A stretch of 7,401 bases of DNA from an uncultured beta proteobacterium (GTDB lineage: Bacteria > Pseudomonadota > Gammaproteobacteria > Burkholderiales > Burkholderiaceae_C): NCBI GenBank assembly GCA_903958915.1, contig CAJBVC010000786.1:1-7401 (forward strand), written 5' to 3'. Positions within the stretch are counted from its first letter, which is position 1. Every line of letters starts with the position of its first letter. The notes beneath the pieces were generated by a model. That model was not told where the DNA came from and did no database searches. It was given only the letters and a program-made list of their open reading frames with translations. Shown here piece after piece: positions 1 to 6,305 of this stretch. A program made the translations under genes and the position numbers.

Positions 1-83
1 CGGGCGATCAGTTCGGTCAGATCGCGCTGGATCTGATCGGCCACGCGAAAACCGCGGTTGGGGGTGGAAGACTTTTTGCGCAT
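1..83 (-). CDS. rbfA: Ribosome-binding factor A, N-terminal 27 codons (partial, runs off the left edge)
   Basis: RbfA is a small KH-fold protein that binds the 30S subunit near the 5' end of 16S rRNA. It acts in late 30S maturation and cold adaptation. Only the first 27 residues are visible. They begin [20 protein letters not shown] and continue into DLTELIAR, the usual RbfA opening: a basic start, then helix 1 with an R-V-A-x-x-I-x-R-x-L/I-type pattern. The start ATG (81-83) lies 14 bases after the infB stop. The Shine-Dalgarno is weak: an AGG overlaps the infB stop codon about 13 bases upstream, so translation may be coupled to infB. The gene is the fourth in the rimP-nusA-infB-rbfA order, which is common in proteobacteria. 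The identification rests on a short piece, but the sequence and the context agree. Confidence 0.9.
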   Translation of the reverse strand, partial: MRKKSSTPNRGFRVADQIQRDLTELIA

Positions 84-97
84 GACAAGCGGTCAAC

Positions 98-3001
98 CTA
101 AAGCGTCCGTGCGACTTCGCGAATTTCGAAGAACTCCAGCACGTCGCCTTCCTGGATGTCGTTGTAGTTCCGAATCGTCAAACCGCACTCGAAGTTTTCC
201 TTGACTTCCTTCGCGTCATCCTTGAAGCGCTTGAGGGAATCGAGTTCGCCGGTGTAGATCACCACGTTCTGGCGCAGCAGACGCAGTCGGGCGGTGCGCT
301 TGACCAGGCCAGAGGTGACCATACAACCCGCGATCGAGCCAATCTTCGATACCTTGAGCACCTGACGGATTTCGGCGGTGCCCAGAATTTCTTCCCTCTT
401 GTCGGGCGTGAGCATGCCTGACATGGCCACCTTCAGTTCGTCGACGGCATCGTAAATGATGCTGTAGTAACGAATGTCGACGCCATTGTTTTCGGCCAAC
501 TTGCGGGCGCCCGCATCGGCTCGGGTGTTGAAGCCGATGATGACCGCCTTGGAGGCAATTGCCAGATTGACGTCGGACTCGCTGATTCCGCCGACCGCGG
601 TGTACACCATCTGCACCTTGACTTCGTCGGTGGAGAGCTTGAGCAGCGACTGCGCCAGCGCTTCCTGCGAACCCTGCACATCGGCCTTGACGATGATGGG
701 CACCATCTTGACTTCGCCAGCCGACATGTCTGTGAACATATTTTCGAGCTTGGCCGCCTGTTGTTTGGCCAGCTTGGTGTGACGGAACTTGCCGGCACGG
801 TAAGTGGCAATTTCACGGGCGCGGCGCTCGTCGGCCAGAACCATGAACTCGTCACCCGCCTGGGGAACTTCGGTCAGACCCTGAATTTCCACAGGAATCG
901 ACGGACCGGCGGACTCGATCTTGCGACCGTTTTCGTCCAGCATGGCGCGCACGCGGCCGTAGGTCTGGCCCGCCAATACCACGTCACCAGCCTTGAGGGT
1001 TCCGGACTGGATCAGCACCGTCGCCACAGGACCGCGCCCTTTATCGAGTTGGGCCTCGATCACCAGGCCCTTGGCCATCGCAGCCACGGGCGCCTTCAGC
1101 TCCAGAACCTCGGCCTGCAAAAGAACCTGTTCCAGCAGTTCATCGATGCCTTGTCCGGTCTTGGCGGATACCGAGACAAACGGTGACTCGCCACCAAATT
1201 CTTCCGGGACCACCTCTTCCACCACCAGCTCGTTTTTCACACGTTCCGGGTTGGCATCGGGTTTGTCGATCTTGTTGATCGCCACCACGATCGGCACTCC
1301 AGCGGCTTTGGCGTGCTTGATGGCCTCCTTGGTTTGGGGCATGACGCCGTCATCGGCCGCCACCACCAGAATCACGATATCGGTCGCTTGGGCACCACGG
1401 GCTCGCATCGCGGTAAACGCCTCGTGTCCCGGGGTATCCAGGAACGAGACCATTCCACGCGGTGTCTTCACGTGGTAGGCACCAATGTGCTGGGTAATGC
1501 CACCAGCCTCGCCCGCTGCCACTTTGGCACGGCGGATGTAGTCCAGCAACGATGTCTTGCCGTGGTCGACGTGACCCATCACGGTCACCACCGGTGCGCG
1601 CGGCAAAGACTCGGCTTCCTGGCCCTGCACCTCGTCATCAGTAAACGCTTCCGGATCATCCAGTGCGGCAACGATCGCCTTGTGGCCCAATTCCTCTACC
1701 ACGATCATGGCCGTGTCCTGGTCCAGCGGCTGGTTGATCGTCACCATCTGGCCCAGTTTCATCAACTGTTTGATCACTTCGGAGGCCTTGATGGCCATCT
1801 TGTGGGCCAGGTCCGCCACGGTGATGGTTTCGGGGACGTGAACTTCCAGCACCCGTGCTTCCACCTGCACCATGGTGGTTTGGTGGTCATCACGACCACG
1901 GTCTCCACCGCGTTTGCCACGTGGTCCGGCGCGCCAATTGGTCGAGCGGCCCGCTCCCGCACCGGTATCTCCCCGAGTTTTCAGCTCTTTCTTCTTGGCA
2001 GGGTCCCCCGCCCAACTGCTGGACAACTTGGCAGACTTGACTTCGCGTCCTGCGCCGGCTCCCGCCGCGGGGGCACCAGTTGTACCGGCAGGTTTAGCCG
2101 GTTTCGCAACGGTCGAGCCAGTTGCAGGTTTATGCAAAGTACCCTTGACTCCGGCTTTTGCATCCACTGCGGGCACTTCAGGTTTCTTGGCAACCAACAC
2201 TTTCTTGGGTGTGGTGGACATCATGGAGCGAATGGCGGCTGCCTCGGCCTCCGCTTTGCGTCGACGCTCGCCCAGATCGGCCGCGCGTGCGATCTCTTCA
2301 TCGGCGATGACCTTCGAAGCTGCCGCTGCCTTGGCGCGGGCCACTTCGGCAGTTTTCGCCAGTTCTGCGGCGTCTGGCTGCGCTGGTGGCACCGGTGCTG
2401 AGGGTTGTTGGGTACTGGCTTCCAGAGGTGCCGCTGAAGAAACCTCTTTCCTGGCAGCCTGCTCTTGGGCAGCTGCTTCGGCCTTCTCGGCAGCTTCGTG
2501 GGCGCGCGCCTCCTGCTCTTCGCGGTCGCGGCGGCGTTGCGTCAACTCTTCTTCCTGACGTCGAATCAACTCGGCCTGGCGGCGCGCCTCTTCCTCGCGC
2601 CGCGCCAACTCAGCGTTGTCAATTACCGATACCTGCGCAGCGGTTACCAGCGCTGCCGCGTTTTCGGTGTCGAGCGCTTCCACCGCCTGGTCCGAGCCAT
2701 CATCACGACGAACAAAGGTCCGCTTTTTGCGCACTTCCACCTGAATCATGCGCGCTTTCCCGGTTGCATCGGCCTGCTTGATTTCAGTGGTCTGCTTTTT
2801 GACCAAGGTGATTTTTTTGCGGTCAGCGCTGGCGGTGCCATGGCTGTTTTGCAAAAAATTCAGCAAACTGTGTTTGTCAGCGTCCGTGAGAACGTCCGAG
2901 GCAGCGGACTTGGCTACCCCGGCCGACTTGAGCTGCTCAAGCAGCGTGTCGGTTGATTTCTTGAGCTCATTGGCAAACTCGGCGACGGTGGTACTGGACA
3001 T
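98..3001 (-). CDS. infB: Translation initiation factor IF-2
   Basis: IF2 is the GTPase that brings fMet-tRNA to the 30S subunit and promotes 50S joining. The product is 967 residues, long as usual for this group. Residues 1-52 look like the first IF2 N-terminal domain ([16 protein letters not shown]...). Residues 61-100 are the basic IF2-associated segment. About 130-190 is Glu/Arg/Ala-rich and probably helical. About 220-375 is a low-complexity Ala/Pro/Lys then Gly/Arg-rich linker. About 377-445 is a second IF2-N-like domain. The G domain has GHVDHGKT (476-483), GGITQH (500-505), DTPGHE (522-527), NKID (576-579) and SAK (612-614). Domains II-IV follow, ending [17 protein letters not shown]. 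The frame stays open upstream to 3109, but the ATG at 2999-3001 gives the canonical start and has AAAGG 11 bases before it. In-frame ATGs at codons 85, 260/261 and 377 could allow shorter isoforms as in E. coli, but none has a convincing Shine-Dalgarno. Confidence 0.98.
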   Translation of the reverse strand: MSSTTVAEFANELKKSTDTLLEQLKSAGVAKSAASDVLTDADKHSLLNFLQNSHGTASADRKKITLVKKQTTEIKQADATGKARMIQVEVRKKRTFVRRDDGSDQAVEALDTENAAALVTAAQVSVIDNAELARREEEARRQAELIRRQEEELTQRRRDREEQEARAHEAAEKAEAAAQEQAARKEVSSAAPLEASTQQPSAPVPPAQPDAAELAKTAEVARAKAAAASKVIADEEIARAADLGERRRKAEAEAAAIRSMMSTTPKKVLVAKKPEVPAVDAKAGVKGTLHKPATGSTVAKPAKPAGTTGAPAAGAGAGREVKSAKLSSSWAGDPAKKKELKTRGDTGAGAGRSTNWRAGPRGKRGGDRGRDDHQTTMVQVEARVLEVHVPETITVADLAHKMAIKASEVIKQLMKLGQMVTINQPLDQDTAMIVVEELGHKAIVAALDDPEAFTDDEVQGQEAESLPRAPVVTVMGHVDHGKTSLLDYIRRAKVAAGEAGGITQHIGAYHVKTPRGMVSFLDTPGHEAFTAMRARGAQATDIVILVVAADDGVMPQTKEAIKHAKAAGVPIVVAINKIDKPDANPERVKNELVVEEVVPEEFGGESPFVSVSAKTGQGIDELLEQVLLQAEVLELKAPVAAMAKGLVIEAQLDKGRGPVATVLIQSGTLKAGDVVLAGQTYGRVRAMLDENGRKIESAGPSIPVEIQGLTEVPQAGDEFMVLADERRAREIATYRAGKFRHTKLAKQQAAKLENMFTDMSAGEVKMVPIIVKADVQGSQEALAQSLLKLSTDEVKVQMVYTAVGGISESDVNLAIASKAVIIGFNTRADAGARKLAENNGVDIRYYSIIYDAVDELKVAMSGMLTPDKREEILGTAEIRQVLKVSKIGSIAGCMVTSGLVKRTARLRLLRQNVVIYTGELDSLKRFKDDAKEVKENFECGLTIRNYNDIQEGDVLEFFEIREVARTL

Positions 3002-3023
3002 TTGTTGTGTAACCTTTACTGTC

Positions 3024-3052
3024 GGCTGGCAATTCCTGATCGGTTGCCAGCC
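3024..3052 (-). promoter_or_regulatory. Perfect 9-bp stem-loop in the nusA-infB gap
   Basis: On the minus strand GGCTGGCAA (3052-3044) and TTGCCAGCC (3032-3024) are exact inverted copies around an 11-base loop. The hairpin sits in the 79-base gap, six bases before the AAAGG ribosome-binding site of infB. No T-run follows on the minus strand (GACAGTAAAGG comes next), so it is not a standard Rho-independent terminator. It may be an mRNA processing site, a stabiliser or a modulator of infB translation. That role is inference; the symmetry is directly visible. Confidence 0.55.
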
Positions 3053-3057
3053 TTTCC

Positions 3058-3081
3058 TTAAACTTTGTTTTTCATAACCAT
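3058..3081 (-). other. Seven-codon mini-ORF overlapping the nusA stop (speculative)
   Basis: The nusA stop TAA and an ATG overlap as TAATG (3083-3079). From that ATG the frame reads MVMKNKV and then stops at TAA (3058-3060), six bases before the nusA-infB stem-loop. The overlap would let ribosomes finishing nusA restart by coupling. A seven-codon frame arises easily by chance, there is no comparative evidence, and the peptide itself resembles nothing I recognise. If real, it would more likely act as a leader that positions ribosomes before the hairpin than as a functional peptide. Confidence 0.15.
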
Positions 3082-4577
3082 TACTCTTGGGCAGCTGCGT
3101 CACTGGCAAACCAGTGCGCGCGGGCCTTCATGATCAGGGCCTTGGCGTCCTCTGCCCCCTGGCCCGTGATGTCGGTAAGTTCATCCACCGCCAAGTCGGC
3201 CAGGTCGTCCCGAGAGTGAACTCCCGCGTCCGCCAGTTTGCCGATCTGCTCAGTAGTCAGGCCGCCAAGGTCGCGCAGATCCTGAGAAACCTGGTCCACG
3301 CTTTCTTCATGGGCGATTTCCATGGTCAGCAACGCGTCTTTGGCCCGCGTGCGCAGTTCATGCACGGTGTCTTCGTCAAACGACTCGATCTCGAGCATCT
3401 CCTGCAACGGCACATAGGCCACCTCTTCCAGACTGGTGAAACCTTCCGCAATGAGAATGTCGGCGATTTCTTCGTCGACATCGAGTTTTTCCATGAACAG
3501 CTTGCGGCCCGAATCGGTCTCTACGGCCAGCTTCTGGGCCGACTCTGCGGCGTCCATGATGTTGATCTTCCAGCCGGTCAATTCAGAGGCCAGGCGCACA
3601 TTCTGGCCACCACGGCCAATCGCAATCGCCAGGTTTTCTTCGTCCACCACCACATCCATGGCGTGACGCTCTTCGTCAACCACGATGGATGACACATTTG
3701 CCGGTGCCAGTGCACCGATGACAAACTGCGCGGGGTCTTCACTCCACAAGACAATGTCCACGCGCTCACCAGCGAGCTCATTGGTCACGCCGTTGACACG
3801 GGTACCACGTACACCCACACACGTTCCAATCGGGTCGACCCGCTTGTCGTGCGAGAGCACCGCAATCTTGGCACGCGAACCGGGATCCCGCGCACAGGAT
3901 TTGATCTCCAACAGGCCCTGCTCGATTTCCGGCACCTCGGTGCGAAACAGTTCCACCATGAACTCCGGGGCAGAACGCGACAACACAATGGGAGCACCGC
4001 GCAAGGTCAGGTCGACTTCCATGATCATGGCACGCACCCGGTCACCGGTACGCAGGTTTTCCTTGGGGATCATCTCGCCGCGACGCAAACGCCCTTCCAC
4101 ACGGCCGCTCTCCACGATCAGGTCGCCCTTGTCCATGCGCTTGACCGTTCCCACAAAAATCTTGTCACCGCGCGACATGAAGTCATTGAGCAGCATCTCG
4201 CGCTCGGCATCGCGAATCTTTTGCAGGATGACCTGCTTGGCCGCCATGGCGCCAATGCGTCCGATGGGAACCGATTCGACCGACTCTTCGATGTATTCGT
4301 CGACTTCGATGTCGGAAATTTGCTCTTTGGCTTCGAACAGGAGGATTTCCTGGTCTGGCAACTGCAGGCCGGCCTCATCGGGCACCACATGCCAGCGGCG
4401 AAAGGTCTCGTAGTTGCCGCTGTCACGGTCCAGCGCAACGCGGATATCCACATCACCGGGGTACAGTTTTTTGGTTGCCTGCGCGAGGGCGGCTTCGACA
4501 GCGCCGAGCACCACATCCCGTTCCACGTTCTTTTCACGTGAAATTGCTTCCACCAGCATTAACAGTTCGCGATTCAT
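3081..4577 (-). CDS. nusA: Transcription termination/antitermination factor NusA
   Basis: NusA binds RNA polymerase near the RNA exit channel. It enhances pausing and intrinsic termination and takes part in rRNA and lambda-N-type antitermination. The product is 498 residues, close to the 495 of E. coli. The N-terminal polymerase-binding domain spans about 1-130 and opens [20 protein letters not shown]. The S1 domain is about 138-200 ([10 protein letters not shown]...). KH1 is about 230-290, with the GVRG loop at 255-258. KH2 is about 300-345, with [11 protein letters not shown] at 321-331. Two acidic C-terminal repeats follow at about 363-420 and 437-490, as in enterobacterial-type NusA. The frame is open to 4643, but the ATG at 4575-4577 matches the family start and has AGGAGA (4586-4591) eight bases upstream, the best ribosome-binding site in the operon. 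The gap from rimP is 40 bases. In E. coli NusA affects expression of its own operon; the hairpin before rimP makes that worth testing here. Confidence 0.98.
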   Translation of the reverse strand: MNRELLMLVEAISREKNVERDVVLGAVEAALAQATKKLYPGDVDIRVALDRDSGNYETFRRWHVVPDEAGLQLPDQEILLFEAKEQISDIEVDEYIEESVESVPIGRIGAMAAKQVILQKIRDAEREMLLNDFMSRGDKIFVGTVKRMDKGDLIVESGRVEGRLRRGEMIPKENLRTGDRVRAMIMEVDLTLRGAPIVLSRSAPEFMVELFRTEVPEIEQGLLEIKSCARDPGSRAKIAVLSHDKRVDPIGTCVGVRGTRVNGVTNELAGERVDIVLWSEDPAQFVIGALAPANVSSIVVDEERHAMDVVVDEENLAIAIGRGGQNVRLASELTGWKINIMDAAESAQKLAVETDSGRKLFMEKLDVDEEIADILIAEGFTSLEEVAYVPLQEMLEIESFDEDTVHELRTRAKDALLTMEIAHEESVDQVSQDLRDLGGLTTEQIGKLADAGVHSRDDLADLAVDELTDITGQGAEDAKALIMKARAHWFASDAAAQE

Positions 4578-4617
4578 GCCATGACTCTCCTGAACACTCT
4601 TTTCAACCAGATCAAAA

Positions 4618-5217
4618 TTAAATTTCCTGCCCACCATCAGCACCCGCGCGGCCTTTGAAGCTCACGATGGGTGCCAAGCGCGCTTCACGCAACTCTTCCA
4701 AACCAAAACCCAGTGCCTGCACCGGCGGCGGCACACGTTTCTTGCTTATCCGCTGCCCGGGCTTTGCCACCGGCGCGTCGCTCCAGACGATTTGCCAGCC
4801 GCTCAAACCTTCGGCACTCGCCACTTTCTCCAGCGTTCCCCTGAACTTCTTGCGGTTCGCACTCACCTGCCCCGCGGCAGCAGCACCCATTGGTGCCTTT
4901 AGCGTGACGTCGACCACGTGCCCGACAAACCGCTCGAAATCCTGCACATGGCGCAATGGACGGTCAATACCCGGCGAGGAAACTTCCAGCCTCTTGTATT
5001 CCACACCATCCACTTCGAGGGCGAACTGCAACTGGCGGTTTACCTTCTCGCAATCCTCCACATTGACAAACTGCTCAACCACCTGCGCGCCGGGCACCGG
5101 GGCCACCCAGGGCAAGTCGATGGTGATGCGCAGCAATCCGCCCGCTGAGCGCTCAATTTCCACCAGGTCGTATCCCAGACCGGTTACCGTTTGTTGAACA
5201 ATGTCCTGCAAAGCCAC
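4618..5217 (-). CDS. rimP: Ribosome maturation factor RimP
   Basis: RimP binds free 30S subunits and helps assemble the 3' domain (head) of 16S rRNA. The product is 199 residues, longer than the roughly 150 of E. coli. The N-terminal alpha/beta domain is about 1-90, with [10 protein letters not shown] (13-22), [10 protein letters not shown] (28-37) and the family signature [12 protein letters not shown] (78-89). The C-terminal SH3-like barrel is expanded by Ala/Gly and Lys-rich loops at about 108-126 and 145-166. The chosen start is GTG at 5215-5217, giving the family-like opening (M)[10 protein letters not shown]. No ATG start fits: upstream the frame runs through the terminator-like hairpin to 5295, and the next internal Met is residue 110. 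No good Shine-Dalgarno precedes the GTG; the leader there is U-rich with GGTTGG. It is the first gene of the rimP-nusA-infB-rbfA run. Confidence 0.95.
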   Translation of the reverse strand: MALQDIVQQTVTGLGYDLVEIERSAGGLLRITIDLPWVAPVPGAQVVEQFVNVEDCEKVNRQLQFALEVDGVEYKRLEVSSPGIDRPLRHVQDFERFVGHVVDVTLKAPMGAAAAGQVSANRKKFRGTLEKVASAEGLSGWQIVWSDAPVAKPGQRISKKRVPPPVQALGFGLEELREARLAPIVSFKGRAGADGGQEI

Positions 5218-5243
5218 GTGATTTGAGCCAACCAAAAAACAAT

Positions 5244-5285
5244 CGACCAAAAAAAACGGGCGGTAATTACCCGCCCGTTTGGTCG
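5244..5285 (-). terminator. Rho-independent terminator-like hairpin in the rimP leader (putative attenuator)
   Basis: Read on the minus strand, AAACGGGCGG (5280-5271) pairs exactly with CCGCCCGTTT (5263-5254) around a seven-base loop. Seven of these pairs are GC-rich core and three are A-T. A run of eight T (5256-5249) follows, three of them in the stem. The flanking CGACC (5285-5281) and GGTCG (5248-5244) are also complementary, so an outer stem could form with five T bulged out. The structure ends 27 bases before the rimP GTG, inside what must be the operon leader, since fabI upstream points the other way. It therefore looks like a premature terminator. On the plus strand only three T follow the stem, so that orientation is less likely. 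Terminators ahead of rimP have been predicted as attenuators in gammaproteobacteria; extending this here is inference. Confidence 0.75.
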
Positions 5286-5294
5286 TGAGCCGCA

Positions 5295-5322
5295 ATTGTA
5301 CCGCAAAACAGCGCTAAGTCCC
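5295..5322 (-). promoter_or_regulatory. Candidate promoter of the rimP-nusA-infB operon
   Basis: On the minus strand TACAAT (5300-5295) matches five of six bases of the sigma-70 -10 consensus. GGGACT (5322-5317), 16 bases upstream, is a weak -35 matching only the GAC core. Initiation would be near 5288, so the terminator-like hairpin would begin within the first few transcribed bases. The -35 is poor, and a start farther upstream within the fabI leader cannot be excluded. I saw no better -10 on this strand between 5301 and 5416. Confidence 0.4.
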
Positions 5323-5416
5323 TTGATTCTTAAGGCAATCTTGATGCAAAGTGCAACGGATTCCAGCGCAGCCCAGCGTGCGACAATCCCGCATCTTTTT
5401 TCGAGGAGCGTTTTCC

Positions 5417-6220
5417 ATGGGTTTTCTGGTTGGCAAGAAGCTATTGATCACCGGCGTACTGAGCAACCGCTCCATTGCCTACGGAATCGCCCGGGCCTGC
5501 CATGCGCAAGGCGCTGAACTGGCATTCAGTTACGTCGGAGAACGTTTCAAGGACCGGATTACCGATTTCGCCGCGGAATTTGACTCGAAACTCATCTTCG
5601 ACTGCGACGTTGGCGACGACGCCCAGATTGAAAAACTGTTTGCCGACTTGTCCGAAACTTGGCCTACTTTCGACGGCTTCGTGCACAGTATCGGTTTCGC
5701 TCCCCGCGAGGCCATTGCCGGCAATTTGCTCGATGGATTGAGCCGCGACGCATTCAAGATTGCGCTGGACATCAGTGCCTACAGCTTCCCCGGCATGGCC
5801 AAGGCTGCGTTGCCCTACTTGAACGACAAGTCGGCCTTGCTGACCTTGAGTTACCTGGGTGCGGAGCGAATCATCCCGCACTACAACACCATGGGTCTGG
5901 CCAAAGCAGCATTGGAATCTTCGGTGCGCTACCTGGCGGAGGCGGTAGGCCGCCTGCCCGATGGCAGAAGCATTCGCGTCAATGGACTCAGCGCCGGCCC
6001 CATCAAGACCCTCGCCGCTAGCGGCATCAAGGACTTCGGCAAGTTGCTCAGCTTGGTCGCCGCTGCATCGCCCCTGCGCCGCAATGTGACGATTGAGGAT
6101 GTGGGCAACGTGGCCGCTTTCATGATGAGCGACCTGGCCAGCGGCATGACGGCGGAGGTTACTTATGTCGACGGCGGTCACAGCAAGACCATGGGTGTGG
6201 CCGCAGAGTCTGCGGCATGA
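5417..6220 (+). CDS. fabI: Enoyl-[acyl-carrier-protein] reductase (NADH), FabI
   Basis: FabI reduces trans-2-enoyl-ACP to acyl-ACP with NADH, the last step of each elongation cycle in type II fatty-acid synthesis, in the cytoplasm. It is a short-chain dehydrogenase/reductase of 267 residues. It has the dinucleotide-binding segment [12 protein letters not shown] (12-23), HSIGFAP (90-96), SYLGAER (145-151) and the catalytic set Tyr146, Tyr156, Lys163, numbered as in E. coli Fab[16 protein letters not shown] (193-207) is the substrate-loop region. Compared with E. coli (262 residues), about four extra residues fall at 178-185. Positions linked to triclosan sensitivity (Gly93, Met159, Phe207, the last matching E. 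coli Phe203) look wild-type. The ATG at 5417 has AGGAG (5404-5408) eight bases upstream; the longer in-frame start (GTG 5351) lacks family support. I see no convincing promoter. It diverges from rimP and stands alone. Confidence 0.98.
   Translation: MGFLVGKKLLITGVLSNRSIAYGIARACHAQGAELAFSYVGERFKDRITDFAAEFDSKLIFDCDVGDDAQIEKLFADLSETWPTFDGFVHSIGFAPREAIAGNLLDGLSRDAFKIALDISAYSFPGMAKAALPYLNDKSALLTLSYLGAERIIPHYNTMGLAKAALESSVRYLAEAVGRLPDGRSIRVNGLSAGPIKTLAASGIKDFGKLLSLVAAASPLRRNVTIEDVGNVAAFMMSDLASGMTAEVTYVDGGHSKTMGVAAESAA
6200..6216. repeat. Small palindrome at the fabI 3' end
   Basis: GCCGCAGA and TCTGCGGC are exact inverted copies around a single central base, spanning the last codons of fabI (Ala-Ala-Glu-Ser-Ala-Ala). 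In RNA this would fold with six pairs and a five-base loop at most. No T-run follows on either strand, so it is a poor intrinsic terminator. It may help end or protect fabI mRNA, but it could also be a by-product of GC-rich alanine codons. Confidence 0.25.
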
Positions 6221-6305
6221 TTTGAATGAAATATGCCGCTAACGCACGTAGATATTGCGTAACATGCTATCGCATTGGTAGCACATCAAGCTGCCTGGGA
6301 CAGCG
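6221..6305. other. Convergent gap between fabI and the decarboxylase gene
   Basis: These 85 bases are more AT-rich than the flanking genes and contain no open frame of note. Two weak inverted repeats are visible: ACGCA/TGCGT (6242-6246 and 6256-6260) and TGCTA/TAGCA (6265-6269 and 6279-6283), each five pairs with a nine-base loop. Neither is GC-rich or followed by a T-run. No intrinsic terminator can be assigned to either converging gene. Confidence 0.3.

Noticed and set aside
1313..2401. 362-codon open frame on the plus strand across infB
   Set aside because: It is antisense to the unmistakable IF2 gene; its His/Gly/Leu-rich composition is a frame shadow of GC-rich coding DNA and resembles no family.
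1929..2540. Low-complexity Ala/Pro/Lys/Glu-rich stretch in infB, considered as an insertion or repeat expansion
   Set aside because: Such linkers are normal and variable in proteobacterial IF2; no exact tandem DNA repeat was seen.
2747..2749. Internal ATG at infB codon 85 as an IF2 short-isoform start
   Set aside because: Only a weak GGGAAAG-like sequence precedes it, and the position does not fall at a clear domain boundary; it cannot be supported from sequence alone.
3002..3109. 36-codon N-terminal extension of IF2 reaching into nusA
   Set aside because: The frame is merely open; the ATG at 2999-3001 gives the family-typical start and has a ribosome-binding site, and the extension would span the intergenic stem-loop.
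5218..5295. 26-codon N-terminal extension of RimP
   Set aside because: It would be encoded by the terminator-like hairpin and the T-tracts, and the resulting residues do not match the RimP family start.
5351..5416. 22-codon N-terminal extension of FabI from a GTG
   Set aside because: The MGFLVGKK start at 5417 is canonical and has AGGAG at the right distance.
5441..6181. 246-codon open frame on the minus strand across fabI
   Set aside because: It lies opposite a complete, motif-confirmed FabI; no recognisable domain and no ribosome-binding support.
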